In this document: in pieces, positions 16,238-25,114 of the stretch
Numbering within the stretch: the stretch's first letter is position 1
Layout of the letters: every line of letters starts with the position of its first letter
Source of the DNA: Rummeliibacillus pycnus_B
GTDB taxonomy: Bacteria; Bacillota; Bacilli; Bacillales_A; Planococcaceae
Length of the DNA: 54,338 nt
Assembly (NCBI RefSeq): GCF_050459865.1
Contig: NZ_JBCMNM010000066.1
Coordinates: 1-54,338, forward strand
Reading direction: 5' to 3'
Program-made: the position numbers and the translations under genes
The notes under the pieces: model-generated
Seen by the model: only the letters and a program-made list of their open reading frames with translations
What the model was told of the DNA's origin: nothing
The model's database searches: none

Positions 16238-16297
16238 GCGTTCCACTCCTAATTAAACTACTAGAATTATAGCAGTGATTCGCATTATATTGCAATG

Positions 16298-17131
16298 TTA
16301 GGATGATGTAGGTTCTACAAACGCTTCCTCTATTGCTCTTGCTAATATCGCAATGGAGCGGTTTAATTCTTCTTCACTATTCTCCACTCCACCAAGTTCA
16401 ATCAAAATAATATTGTTAGACAGATCCTGGTTATAAATTCCATTTACCCCGGCACCTGTTTTTTTAATTACACCTCTTGATATACCAGGAACTAGACTGT
16501 TTAATTTTTTTGATAGTCGTTCAGCATAGGACTCGTTTGCTTGATATCGACTATTTTTACCCCCAATAACGAATGCCATTCTAGCATAAGGGGAGCCTTT
16601 GTACGTTGTGGTTGTAATTTCCCTTCCTGAAGAATCTCTATGAATATCCATGATTAAATCATAATCATGTTGTTCAATCTGTTTTTTCACATAAGGACGG
16701 ACTGCATCATATGCCTGATAATAAACCAAATTCTGCTGCTTCATCACCTTCATGGTATCTACATTTAGAATATCTGTTTCAATTTTGTTTTGTTTGAAGT
16801 GGTTGACAAATGTGTCACCCAATGATTGAACATTCTCCGTATCATGATTGACAGTGATGGTTTCATTCCGTTTTTTTAACATGGGATAATAAGCTTCATG
16901 TGAGTGCGTAAAATAAATCAAGGTTTTAAAAGAAGTCGTAGTTTTTTTCTCCGAAAGTTTCGTCGCGACTGTTTTGTTTGCTGCATAGACAATTTTGGTA
17001 TCCTGCTTTGTTGTTTCAATAATTGGTTTTGGTTCATCCCAAAGCGGGATTTTCGCTGCAATTATAGGTAGTGAAAAAAAGATTGCTAAGAATAAAACAC
17101 TATATTTCCATCGTCTTTGCCGTTTTTGCAT
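16298..17131 (-). CDS. spoIIP: Stage II sporulation protein P
   Basis: SpoIIP is the amidase/endopeptidase of the SpoIID-M-P engulfment complex and degrades septal peptidoglycan. The protein has 277 residues: a basic N-terminus, one membrane helix (10-27), a linker, and the SpoIIP domain with THSHEAYYP (75-83), DIHRDS (162-167) and IELGGVENS (245-252), which carry the probable zinc and catalytic residues. It is shorter than the about 400-residue B. subtilis form, with the difference in the N-terminal linker. The ATG follows AGGAGG. It lies 52 bases downstream of gpr, as in Bacillus. Confidence 0.93.
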   Translation of the reverse strand: MQKRQRRWKYSVLFLAIFFSLPIIAAKIPLWDEPKPIIETTKQDTKIVYAANKTVATKLSEKKTTTSFKTLIYFTHSHEAYYPMLKKRNETITVNHDTENVQSLGDTFVNHFKQNKIETDILNVDTMKVMKQQNLVYYQAYDAVRPYVKKQIEQHDYDLIMDIHRDSSGREITTTTYKGSPYARMAFVIGGKNSRYQANESYAERLSKKLNSLVPGISRGVIKKTGAGVNGIYNQDLSNNIILIELGGVENSEEELNRSIAILARAIEEAFVEPTSS

Positions 17132-17183
17132 CCTATATCCCTCCTCCTGTTACTTTATGGAGAAAGGATATTATTTAGAACCT

Positions 17184-18191
17184 CTAAGAAGCACTCAACC
17201 ATTTTGTACAGACACTTGCGAGCATATTAACATAGGCCGAAACCCAATCATCAATATTTTTAGGTGTAACAAAAAGACGTTGTTGTCCAGTTAATGCTTC
17301 TTGGAAAAGTTGAAGGCGTTCATCTTTATCCCACTTCACCCATTCGCCAAAAATCGGCAATAATGCCTCTGTTAATATTGGTGTATTTTCATCTACCGAA
17401 TAGGATGAAACAGATAAGGCTGATGAAGGTCTCTTACCTTCTGATATTTTTGCTGAAATATATTTAAATAAAGATTCTACCGCATCTGTTATTAATACTG
17501 GACCATCTACTACTGTTGGTAATCCAATTGCAGTTACGGCACATCCCATTGTTTCTTCAGAAATTTCTTTTCTTGCATTACCTACTCCAGCTCCTGGTTG
17601 AATTCCGGTATTGGTAATTTGTACGGTTTTACACAATCTATCACTTGAATTCGTTGCTAGGGCATCAATAATCACAATTAAAGAAGGTTTAATATTATCA
17701 GCAAGTGCCTTTACGAATTCACTTGTCTCGTATCCTGTCTGCGCTGTGACACCAGGGGCGTAAATGATGCAATTATCTTGAATCATTATATCTTGGTTAT
17801 GCAATTGCTCAATGGTCAATGGCCCGATTGCATCTGGTGTAATCGTACGATTTCCTAGACCGATAATAAGAACTCTTTCTAGTTGATCCTTGGAATGTAA
17901 TTTTTGAAGCACTTTAATTATATTTTCTTCAAAAATTTCAAGTCCCTCTTGATCGTAAGCTTCTAAGGATGGAACTGATAATGTGACATAAGTACCCTCT
18001 TTTTTCCCAATATGCTCTTCACCTTCTTTAGAAACCGTAACTTGTGTTACTTTAACGATTTCCTCCCAATTCTCTTGTATGTCTATGCCATTAGATTCCC
18101 TTAATGTTGCACGTTCTTCTTCTGTCTTATGATTAATATATGCCTCTGTTTCATCTACTAGGTCTGTTGTTGACCATTGGAAATTTTCCAT
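17184..18191 (-). CDS. gpr: Germination protease Gpr
   Basis: Gpr is made in the forespore as a zymogen and cleaves small acid-soluble spore proteins during germination. The 335-residue protein starts with a propeptide-like acidic region and shows the family motifs GLGNRTITPDAIGP, APGVTAQTGYET, IDALAT and GAGVGNARKEI, the last typical of this atypical aspartic-type protease. The ATG follows AAAGAGGTG. It is divergent from rpsT and upstream of spoIIP. A sigmaG promoter is expected in 18192-18250, but I could not fix one with confidence. Confidence 0.96.
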   Translation of the reverse strand: MENFQWSTTDLVDETEAYINHKTEEERATLRESNGIDIQENWEEIVKVTQVTVSKEGEEHIGKKEGTYVTLSVPSLEAYDQEGLEIFEENIIKVLQKLHSKDQLERVLIIGLGNRTITPDAIGPLTIEQLHNQDIMIQDNCIIYAPGVTAQTGYETSEFVKALADNIKPSLIVIIDALATNSSDRLCKTVQITNTGIQPGAGVGNARKEISEETMGCAVTAIGLPTVVDGPVLITDAVESLFKYISAKISEGKRPSSALSVSSYSVDENTPILTEALLPIFGEWVKWDKDERLQLFQEALTGQQRLFVTPKNIDDWVSAYVNMLASVCTKWLSAS

Positions 18192-18251
18192 TTTCTCACC
18201 TCTTTCCTAGTTTGTACATTGTGTCAAGTAAATATTCTTTGCATTTCACTC

Positions 18252-18281
18252 TTGATTTTTCTATTAGGATTTTGCTATAAT
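18252..18281 (+). promoter_or_regulatory. Promoter of rpsT
   Basis: TTGATT (18252-18257), an 18-base spacer and TATAAT (18276-18281) preceded by TGC (extended -10) lie about 75 bases upstream of the rpsT start. Confidence 0.75.
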
Positions 18282-18353
18282 GATGCTTGTTGTATAGACA
18301 CATAAACAGTTGAGAATTTACTCATCTCGATCCTTTCTAGGAGGTGAACGTTA

Positions 18354-18602
18354 ATGCCAAACATTAAATCTGCAATCAAACGCGTAAAAACTAACGCTAC
18401 TGCAAACGCACAAAACGCACAAGTAAAATCTGCTATGCGTACTGCTGTGAAAAAAGCTGATGCTGCATTAGTTGCAAAAGATGAAAACGCAAAAGAACTT
18501 TTAAGTGTTGCTGTTAAATCATTAGACAAAGCAGCTTCTAAAGGCTTAATCCACAAAAACGCAGCTTCTCGTCAAAAAGCTCGTTTAATGAAAAAAGCTT
18601 AA
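18354..18602 (+). CDS. rpsT: 30S ribosomal protein S20
   Basis: S20 binds 16S rRNA early in small-subunit assembly. The 82-residue, Lys/Ala-rich helical protein opens MPNIKSAIKRVKTNATANAQ and ends RQKARLMKKA, as expected. AGGAGGTGA lies 8 bases upstream. It is monocistronic, with its own promoter and terminator, divergent from gpr. The leader of about 65 bases could host the known autoregulation of S20, but no structure was resolved. Confidence 0.98.
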   Translation: MPNIKSAIKRVKTNATANAQNAQVKSAMRTAVKKADAALVAKDENAKELLSVAVKSLDKAASKGLIHKNAASRQKARLMKKA

Positions 18603-18615
18603 TCCAATAGGATTC

Positions 18616-18648
18616 AAAAAGACTAGAGATTTTCTCTAGTCTTTTTTT
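18616..18648 (+). terminator. Terminator of rpsT
   Basis: GACTAGAGA (18621-18629) pairs with TCTCTAGTC (18633-18641), flanked by five A and a run of T (18642-18648). It begins 14 bases after the rpsT stop. Confidence 0.92.
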
Positions 18649-18740
18649 GTTTGCTGATTTTATTCTATATATTTTTTAAAAGAGATAAATGGAAGAATAA
18701 ATATATATTTTGGAAAATCAACTTTAAGAAAGAATAAAAT

Positions 18741-18791
18741 AAGCAGATGGCTAATTAGAAATTCTTTACTGAACTTCTTTACCATCTGCTT
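18741..18791. terminator. Second hairpin, probably a terminator
   Basis: AAGCAGATGG (18741-18750) pairs with CCATCTGCTT (18782-18791) around a 31-base loop; T-rich sequence follows in both directions. It may back up termination of rpsT or end the holA transcript. Confidence 0.55.
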
Positions 18792-18962
18792 TTTATCTTT
18801 CAAGCAATATTAAGTTAGAGATTTATTCTAGCTCCTGCTACGCAATAGCTTCAAGTTTGTATACATATTAAAATGCTAAATATTTTTATTTGCTAACGTT
18901 TATTAGAGATTTAGCTAGATTTCAATATTTACAACAATATCTAAATCTCACTTATGTAAACC

Positions 18963-19973
18963 CTATAAAGGTTTCATGAGAAATAGTTCCAAAAATCTCT
19001 CACGTCTCCCCCCCATTGATTTTAATTTCAAGTCCACTTCACTTAACCCATACAATGCCTTTAGCAAAGACTCATCAGAAACTTTGCGACGATCCTCCAC
19101 AATTCTTTTCACTCGATAAGGATTAACTTTTAATTGTTTCGAAATTTGTTGAGGATGATATCCCTTAGTCAGTAAATAATAGACATTAGACATTAAACGA
19201 ATTTGAGAAGCTAACAGTGCAACGAGCATAATAGGCTCTTGCTTTTGGCGTATTAAATCATGATAAATCGACAACGCCTCTGACACATCATTACGCATAT
19301 AAGCATTAAGCATTTTAAATGCATCTTGTTCTAAGGTTTTGGCCACTAATTCTTCTACTAATGAGACGGTTATATTCGATTCCCCGCCAAGATATAAACA
19401 AATTTTCTCAATTTCTGATCGTAAATGTAACATATCCATTCCAACCAACTCGACTAGTTTGGATGTTGCTTCATCATTAATTGTTTTTCCCTGAGCTGAT
19501 ACCTCATTTTGCACCCAAACGGCTAAATCATGCTCTTTTGGCGTTTCTGCAAGCATATACTCAGCATGCTCTTTCATTTGCTTAGTAACCTTTTTACGTT
19601 CATCTAATTTTTCATATGGTGCAATAAAAATAGTTACAGACGTGTCTGAAGGAAATTCAAGCCATTTTGCAAGTCTAGTCAAATCATGATTAATCTTTTC
19701 TTTTGTCTTATCTGTTGCCTTCAAAAAAGAGGCGTTCTTAGCAATGATTAATTTCTTGCTAGAGAAGAAAGGAATCGTATCGGACTCATCAATCACAAAG
19801 TCAACTGGCTGTTCATCGAGATCGATTGTGATCGTCTCGAGTTCTCCTTCTTCTTCAAGCTTTGTTTTAATACGTCTAATCGTTTCATCTATAAAATAGG
19901 ATTCTAGCCCAGCTAATAAATAAACGGGTGTTATTTTTCCTTTTTGAATTTCATTCCATAATTTTGAAAACAT
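18963..19973 (-). CDS. holA: DNA polymerase III subunit delta
   Basis: HolA is the clamp-loader subunit that opens the beta sliding clamp. The 336-residue protein opens FSKLWNEIQKGKITPVYLLA, the usual start of the family, with a degenerate AAA+ fold and the C-terminal clamp-loader collar (about 210-330, DLIRQKQEPIMLVALLASQI). The ATG follows AGGAGG. As in Bacillus it lies between rpsT and the comE operon, convergent with rpsT and divergent from yqzM. Confidence 0.95.
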   Translation of the reverse strand: MFSKLWNEIQKGKITPVYLLAGLESYFIDETIRRIKTKLEEEGELETITIDLDEQPVDFVIDESDTIPFFSSKKLIIAKNASFLKATDKTKEKINHDLTRLAKWLEFPSDTSVTIFIAPYEKLDERKKVTKQMKEHAEYMLAETPKEHDLAVWVQNEVSAQGKTINDEATSKLVELVGMDMLHLRSEIEKICLYLGGESNITVSLVEELVAKTLEQDAFKMLNAYMRNDVSEALSIYHDLIRQKQEPIMLVALLASQIRLMSNVYYLLTKGYHPQQISKQLKVNPYRVKRIVEDRRKVSDESLLKALYGLSEVDLKLKSMGGRRERFLELFLMKPL

Positions 19974-20138
19974 GTTCTTCCTCCTAGCACTACACTATAT
20001 TTAGTATACATTCATTTTTTACAATCTGCGAGTATGTACAAATTGTGTCAAAGTTAGCTGAAGATGTTAAAATCTTCATTCAATATAGCTTTTTTCTAGG
20101 CGTTACTTTATAATTAATACGAATTAGGAGGGATATCA

Positions 20139-20273
20139 ATGAATCCATTTGAAAAAGATGTACAATGTAAAAGAAATGACGCTCTTGATTCAGGCGTAGG
20201 CTTCGGCGTATCATTCGTATTCTTCGCACTTATGTTCATTATCGCAACTGTAATTGACTACGTTAATCTGTAA
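20139..20273 (+). CDS. yqzM: YqzM family small membrane protein
   Basis: The 44-codon gene starts at ATG 20139 behind AGGAGGGA. The product opens MNPFEKDVQCKRNDALDSGV and ends with a single membrane helix (FGVSFVFFALMFIIATVIDY). It matches the short YqzM protein of Bacillus, found at the same place between holA and comEC. Its function is unknown. It is convergent with comEC and shares the terminator at 20285-20315. Confidence 0.85.
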   Translation: MNPFEKDVQCKRNDALDSGVGFGVSFVFFALMFIIATVIDYVNL

Positions 20274-20284
20274 GCGTCTACCCG

Positions 20285-20315
20285 AAAAAGCTTTGTCATT
20301 TGGACAAAGCTTTTT
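20285..20315. terminator. Shared terminator of yqzM and comEC, overlapping the comEC end
   Basis: AAAAAGCTTTGTC (20285-20297) pairs with GACAAAGCTTTTT (20303-20315). Read on the minus strand, the 20303-20315 arm encodes the last residues of ComEC (KALS) and the stop codon (20296-20298) falls at the loop edge. Confidence 0.9.
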
Positions 20316-22542
20316 TCATTTCTATTAATTGGTAGGTGGTCATAATTTGCCACCTTTCTTTTGTTACATTTACCTCTATTGATCCTACTTCTGCCGTATT
20401 CAGCGTTGGTAATTTCAAACTATTATACCGCTCAACAACTTCTTTATTCGGATGACCGTATCGATTGTTAAGCCCAGTAGAAAAAATGGTAAGTTTAGGA
20501 TTCGTTGTTTCCAAAAAAGGCACTGCACTCGATGTTTTACTACCATGATGACCAGCCTTTAATATCGTCAAATTCTCTATCGATTGTGTATTATTTTTTA
20601 CTAATTGTAATTCCCCTTCCTCTTCTAAATCACCAGTTAACAGTAATTTAAAAGCCCCATACCTTAGCAATAGGACTAGCGAATCATTATTCCCTTCATA
20701 ATGAGTGTCTGTTGGAGATAAATATTCAAAATAGACATCACCTTCTCGCCACTTCTCGTTTGCCATTTTCTCTTTCACTGGTATCCTTTCTTTTTTCACC
20801 AAGTCTATCACGTCAAGCATAACAGACTTCTCCCATGAGCTTGGAGAAATGTGAATCTCATTCACTCTAATTTCTTCCATCACTTCTTCTGCTCCTTCTA
20901 CATGATCAGCATCTGCATGGGTCATCAACAGTGTATCAACTTCCCGAATCCCTCTCCCTTTTAAATAAGGTACAACAATTCTCCGTCCAACCTCGTATTC
21001 TGTTTTCGATTGTTTCCACTGTTCCTGATTAAAACGTAGTAGACCCCCTGTATCGACAACGTAAACCTTTTTACGATAGGGTAGCTCAATTACTACACAA
21101 TCTCCTTGTCCCACATTTAAAAAGGTAATGCGAACATCCTTATGCAAACTAGGTGCAATGTGAATTACAATCGCAGGAATCAAGATACAGAATGTGGCCA
21201 TTATATAATGCCTTTTCTCAATACATACAAATGCCACTAAAACACCAATAAACGCTAGGCAACATATGATTACACTTGGCCTTCCAGTCACCCACATTTG
21301 ATATGGAATTGCTTGTAACCACATAATGCTCTTTGTAACAAGCATTCTTAAAGGTTCATATATAAAGAATAATAATTGTGCAAGTGGTAGACATACGGTA
21401 GTCAAAACGAATAAAACGATATTAATTGGTAGTATGATTAATGAAAAAAGCGGAACAAAGATAATATTAGCCAAAAATGATGATAAACTTAATTCAAAAA
21501 AGTGATAGATGAGAAGAGGATATACTAACAATTGACAAACCGTTGTTATATATAAGGATTTAAGTATTGAGTTTTGTGTTGACTGTAAAATAGCGTTCGA
21601 AAAAACAAGCGCAACTGTTGCTAAATAAGAAAGCTGAAATCCTATTTGAAAAATGATACTAGGTTGATATAAAACGAATACAATAAAGCTTAATGCTAAT
21701 GCATCATCAATTGATAGATTTGATAAGAATACTTTACAAAACATCACCATTTCTACAACGATTACAGAACGCCAAACAGAAGGTGCTCCTCCTGCAATAC
21801 ATGCATAGATAGGTAATGTAATCATAATAACGAAAGTAGCATGCTCTCGCCTTATATGGAGCCTTAATAACAATTCATAGATTAATACTGATACTAGCGC
21901 CACATGAAGCCCTGAAATGGCAAACAAATGGGTTATACCGAGTTTTTGATAGGCTCTATTTAAATCTTGATCCACATTTTCTTGTTCACCAATGATTAAT
22001 GACTGTGCTTCTGCAACAAGGCTTTCAGGAAAAGTCTTCTCAATATGTTTTTTTATACGAAATCTTTGTTCTGCTAAACTAGCAGAAAGTGTTTTTTCTC
22101 TTTTAATATATGTCGCTTGTTCGATTTCATAGATTCCTTGAGCTGCATGACTTTTGATATAATTTTCCATTGAAAATGCATATTGATGAGCTGGTAAGGT
22201 AGGCTGTACTAATTTCCCTTTTACTTGAAATTTTATGCCACTTAAAGAGGATTGTTCGTACTTTTCTTTTTCATGCTGTGATCGAAATGTTTGGACTGCA
22301 TATACTTTTTCACCAGTTTCAAGCTTTGCAAATCCTCTTAACTTTGAGCCATTAATTGTATAAGTATCTGTCCAGATTAAAGTTGTTTCTTTTGGTATGG
22401 GGTGTTCTCTATGATGTAGTGTTTGTGAGGTATAGAAGTAGGTAGAAAAAGAGATGATTACAAGAGCTGCAATCATCCAATTGGGTTCTTTTTTCCACCA
22501 TAAAAAGAGACTATAAGGGATTATTAGGCCAAGTAGCCACAT
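20296..22542 (-). CDS. comEC: Competence membrane channel ComEC/Rec2
   Basis: ComEC is the polytopic membrane protein through which transforming single-stranded DNA enters the cell. From ATG 22542 it has 748 residues: N-terminal helices, an OB-like DUF4131 region, the multi-helix Competence domain (about 190-470, with HLFAISGLHVAL), and a C-terminal metallo-beta-lactamase domain with THADADHVEG and AGHHGSKTSS. The start is doubtful: no ribosome site precedes 22542, and the frame stays open upstream through a hydrophobic segment (IYIALVILLASVAAHLN) overlapping the comEB end, with no ATG, GTG or TTG. It is third in comEA-comEB-comEC. Confidence 0.93.
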   Translation of the reverse strand: MWLLGLIIPYSLFLWWKKEPNWMIAALVIISFSTYFYTSQTLHHREHPIPKETTLIWTDTYTINGSKLRGFAKLETGEKVYAVQTFRSQHEKEKYEQSSLSGIKFQVKGKLVQPTLPAHQYAFSMENYIKSHAAQGIYEIEQATYIKREKTLSASLAEQRFRIKKHIEKTFPESLVAEAQSLIIGEQENVDQDLNRAYQKLGITHLFAISGLHVALVSVLIYELLLRLHIRREHATFVIMITLPIYACIAGGAPSVWRSVIVVEMVMFCKVFLSNLSIDDALALSFIVFVLYQPSIIFQIGFQLSYLATVALVFSNAILQSTQNSILKSLYITTVCQLLVYPLLIYHFFELSLSSFLANIIFVPLFSLIILPINIVLFVLTTVCLPLAQLLFFIYEPLRMLVTKSIMWLQAIPYQMWVTGRPSVIICCLAFIGVLVAFVCIEKRHYIMATFCILIPAIVIHIAPSLHKDVRITFLNVGQGDCVVIELPYRKKVYVVDTGGLLRFNQEQWKQSKTEYEVGRRIVVPYLKGRGIREVDTLLMTHADADHVEGAEEVMEEIRVNEIHISPSSWEKSVMLDVIDLVKKERIPVKEKMANEKWREGDVYFEYLSPTDTHYEGNNDSLVLLLRYGAFKLLLTGDLEEEGELQLVKNNTQSIENLTILKAGHHGSKTSSAVPFLETTNPKLTIFSTGLNNRYGHPNKEVVERYNSLKLPTLNTAEVGSIEVNVTKERWQIMTTYQLIEMKKALSK

Positions 22543-22592
22543 ATTTAGATGTGCTGCTACAGAGGCTAGTAATATTACTAGAGCAATGTAAA

Positions 22593-23174
22593 TTATTTTA
22601 TGTCTAATGTTGATAGACCGAATAGTTCCTCCACCTTCTGTTCATATGGTTCCAATTCCTCAAGTGTGGCACCATGTTCGCGAAGCTTTGCCAATAAATC
22701 TACATAAAGTGCAATTTTCTCATTACTTAAAAAGTCAATTTTTCGTTCATCGAATGGAACATGCACGATATTTACACCTGCTTGTTCTAACAATTCAACA
22801 GCATATGGATTATTCTTGTAGTCAGTTGCATAGTATAAGTTTTTGATCCCTGCTTGAATAATTGATTTTGTGCAAGGTAAGCATGGGAAATGGCTAACAT
22901 ATAAATCTGCACCATTTGTCGGTGTACCATATTTTGCGCATTGTAATAATGCATTTACTTCTGCATGTACTGTACGAACACAATGGTTATCGACAACATA
23001 GCATCCTTTATCAATGCAATGATCATCACCAGAAATCGAGCCATTATATCCTCCAGCTATAATCCGTTTATCACGAACAATTGTTGCACCTACTGATAGT
23101 CTTGTACAAGTACTTCTTAAAGCTAGCAAATGGCTTTGTGCCATAAAAAATTGGTTCCATGTAATACGCTCCAT
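22593..23174 (-). CDS. comEB: ComE operon protein 2 (dCMP deaminase family)
   Basis: This zinc deaminase family member sits in the late competence operon, though it is not needed for transformation in B. subtilis. The 193-residue protein has HAEVNALLQ (zinc His and catalytic Glu) and PCLPCTKSII (two zinc Cys), plus a C-terminal helical extension (DLLAKLREHGATLEELEPYE). The ATG follows AGGAGG. It lies 78 bases after comEA and its end overlaps the open frame upstream of comEC. dCMP deamination to dUMP is the likely reaction. Confidence 0.95.
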   Translation of the reverse strand: MERITWNQFFMAQSHLLALRSTCTRLSVGATIVRDKRIIAGGYNGSISGDDHCIDKGCYVVDNHCVRTVHAEVNALLQCAKYGTPTNGADLYVSHFPCLPCTKSIIQAGIKNLYYATDYKNNPYAVELLEQAGVNIVHVPFDERKIDFLSNEKIALYVDLLAKLREHGATLEELEPYEQKVEELFGLSTLDIK

Positions 23175-23251
23175 ATAAATGCCTCCTGAATAGATCTTCT
23201 TCTATCAGTTTAGATATAGACTTCATCTTTTTCAACAGTCAATATAGCTAA

Positions 23252-23959
23252 TTACTGTACTGTTAGAAAATCTTTTAAAGATTCAAACGTCTTTTCACCA
23301 ATACCTTTGACATTTTTTATATCTTCAATAGTTTTAAATGGACCATTTTCTGTTCGATAAGCAATAATTGCTTGAGCTTTAGATGGTCCAACTCCATTCA
23401 ACGTTGTAAGGCCCGATTCATCTGCAGTATTAATATTAACTAAATCTGATTTTGAAGTATTCGTTGCTACACCATGAGTTGATGGTAAAGAAGTTGATGT
23501 TTCAGTAGAAACATCTGCAAGAACTTCTTCTACCTCTTCACCTTTTTGTGGAACATAAATGACCATTTCATCTTGAAGTTTTTGTGCATGATTAATCTGT
23601 CGCGATTGGGCATTTTTTGCATAACCTCCTGCAAGCAAGATCGCATCAATTACACGACTATCTGCATCGAGTTGGTAAACACCTGGGTTTTTGACCGCCC
23701 CTTTGACATCTACCATAATAGAGGTTGCTACCACCATACCTTCCTTTGCAACGTTTTTGTGCTCTGCATCTGTTTTTGTTTCAGAGTATTCAATAGGAAG
23801 TTGTTTATCATTTGGGATTTTAGAGAATAGTTCGTCCTGTGGGGGGGTGGACGATTGTTTGGAGAAATAAAAAAAGCTAATACATAAAACAAGTATCACA
23901 ATGGGGATTCCATACTTTTTGTAATTTTTCTTCAAAAAAGAAGGAATTAGCTCGCACAT
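23252..23959 (-). CDS. comEA: Competence DNA receptor ComEA
   Basis: ComEA is the membrane-anchored double-stranded DNA receptor of transformation. The 235-residue protein has one membrane helix (about 17-33, YGIPIVILVLCISFFYF), an SLBB domain (about 80-150, VDVKGAVKNPGVYQL), a Ser/Thr linker and a helix-hairpin-helix DNA-binding domain (about 172-235, VNINTADESGLTTLNGVGPS). The start is unsure: AAAGG directly abuts the ATG at 23959, and a TTG eight codons inside is an alternative. comER, usually divergent next to comEA, is not present here. ComK control is expected but no K-box was defined. Confidence 0.94.
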   Translation of the reverse strand: MCELIPSFLKKNYKKYGIPIVILVLCISFFYFSKQSSTPPQDELFSKIPNDKQLPIEYSETKTDAEHKNVAKEGMVVATSIMVDVKGAVKNPGVYQLDADSRVIDAILLAGGYAKNAQSRQINHAQKLQDEMVIYVPQKGEEVEEVLADVSTETSTSLPSTHGVATNTSKSDLVNINTADESGLTTLNGVGPSKAQAIIAYRTENGPFKTIEDIKNVKGIGEKTFESLKDFLTVQ

Positions 23960-24029
23960 CCTTTCTGATCAGAAGGCAAATTATACGAAGCTAATTCCAA
24001 TATAAATGATTTTCCAATATTTGAAAAGA

Positions 24030-24767
24030 CTATTTTACTGCACGTAAGAAAATTCTTTCAGATTTTTCAGTTGGTGCCTCTTCTAAATAGTCTGCTGTTA
24101 CAGCGATCTCACTAAAGCCTGCTTGTTGCAGCATATCAATATACGTTTGAATATCAAATGTACGTTGATAATGATATTCTTCAAAACGTTCAAATAAACG
24201 ATTTTCCTGCTGGATATAAAATACCATATCATGATGAACGGAATGAGGTGCTTCTCCTGCTTCAGTAATCCATAAATACGTTATCTCACCATCATCAAAG
24301 GTAAAAGGCGAATCCATAAAGATTTCATCCATTTTATATAAAGAATGCACATCAAAGAATAATTGTCCCCCAGATCGTAACGATTGATAAACGCGAGACA
24401 ATGTTTCTTGTACTTCTTCTTGATTTGACAAATAGTTAATCGAATCGATTGGAATCGTTACAATATCTAGATTTTCAAATCCTTCTAGCTCATCCATTGA
24501 CATACAGAATAAAGGCACATTAACTCCTTCTATCATAAAACGCTCAGCTGCGATTGTCAGCATCTCCTCAGATAAATCTAGGCCACTTACTTCATATCCT
24601 AACTTTGTAAACTCAGTAGCCATTTTACCTGTACCACAGCCAATATCTAAAAGCTTTTTATATTCCTTGGATGGTGCATATTTTGCAACCCAACTAATAT
24701 AGTCGTCATAGGGAATATCAGTCATTAATGCGTCATATACTTCTGCAAATCGCCCGTAGCTACTCAT
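24030..24767 (-). CDS. yqeM: YqeM-type SAM-dependent methyltransferase
   Basis: This 245-residue class I methyltransferase shows LLDIGCGTGKMATEF (SAM loop, about 40-54) and a Thr/Ile-rich motif IVTIPIDSINYL. The substrate is unknown. Its start overlaps the rsfS stop by four bases (ATGA), so it is translationally coupled as the last gene of the yqeG-yqeM operon. The family is conserved at this position in Bacillus. Confidence 0.9.
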   Translation of the reverse strand: MSSYGRFAEVYDALMTDIPYDDYISWVAKYAPSKEYKKLLDIGCGTGKMATEFTKLGYEVSGLDLSEEMLTIAAERFMIEGVNVPLFCMSMDELEGFENLDIVTIPIDSINYLSNQEEVQETLSRVYQSLRSGGQLFFDVHSLYKMDEIFMDSPFTFDDGEITYLWITEAGEAPHSVHHDMVFYIQQENRLFERFEEYHYQRTFDIQTYIDMLQQAGFSEIAVTADYLEEAPTEKSERIFLRAVK

Positions 24768-25114
24768 TCAGCATCCACTGCTAAGAATTTCTCAGGTGCA
24801 TCGCCCCATAAACGTTCTAAATTATAGAATTGACGTTCTTCTTTATGGAAAACGTGACATACCACATCACCAAGATCTACTAGAATCCAGCGTGCAGAAT
24901 CGAATCCTTCAATACGTTTTACTTCATAGCCTTCTTTGTGAGCTATATCCGCAATTTCACGTGCAATTGCTTGAGTTTGACGATCTGAATTCCCGTGGCA
25001 AATTAAAAAATAATCTGCTAGCAATGAAATTCCTTGCATATTTAAAACAACAATATCTTCTGCACGTTTGTCATCTGCAGCCTTAAAAGCAATATCTAAT
25101 AATGTATTTGTCAT
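24764..25114 (-). CDS. rsfS: Ribosome silencing factor RsfS
   Basis: RsfS binds ribosomal protein L14 and prevents joining of the subunits when nutrients are short. The 116-residue protein carries the family signature GFDSARWILVDLGDVVCHVF followed by YNLERLWGDA. It overlaps yqeK by four bases at the start and yqeM by four at the end, showing tight coupling. Confidence 0.97.
   Translation of the reverse strand: MTNTLLDIAFKAADDKRAEDIVVLNMQGISLLADYFLICHGNSDRQTQAIAREIADIAHKEGYEVKRIEGFDSARWILVDLGDVVCHVFHKEERQFYNLERLWGDAPEKFLAVDAE

Larger units (their letters stand above)
18603..18962. other. Intergenic stretch between rpsT and holA
   Basis: It holds the rpsT terminator and a second hairpin (18741-18791). 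It also holds an inverted repeat GAGATTTAG (18906-18914) / CTAAATCTC (18941-18949), a possible weak terminator for holA. No coding potential is seen on either strand. Confidence 0.5.

Noticed and set aside
18192..18250. sigmaG promoter for gpr
   Set aside because: Expected from biology, but no pair of hexamers with correct spacing could be set apart from AT-rich background.
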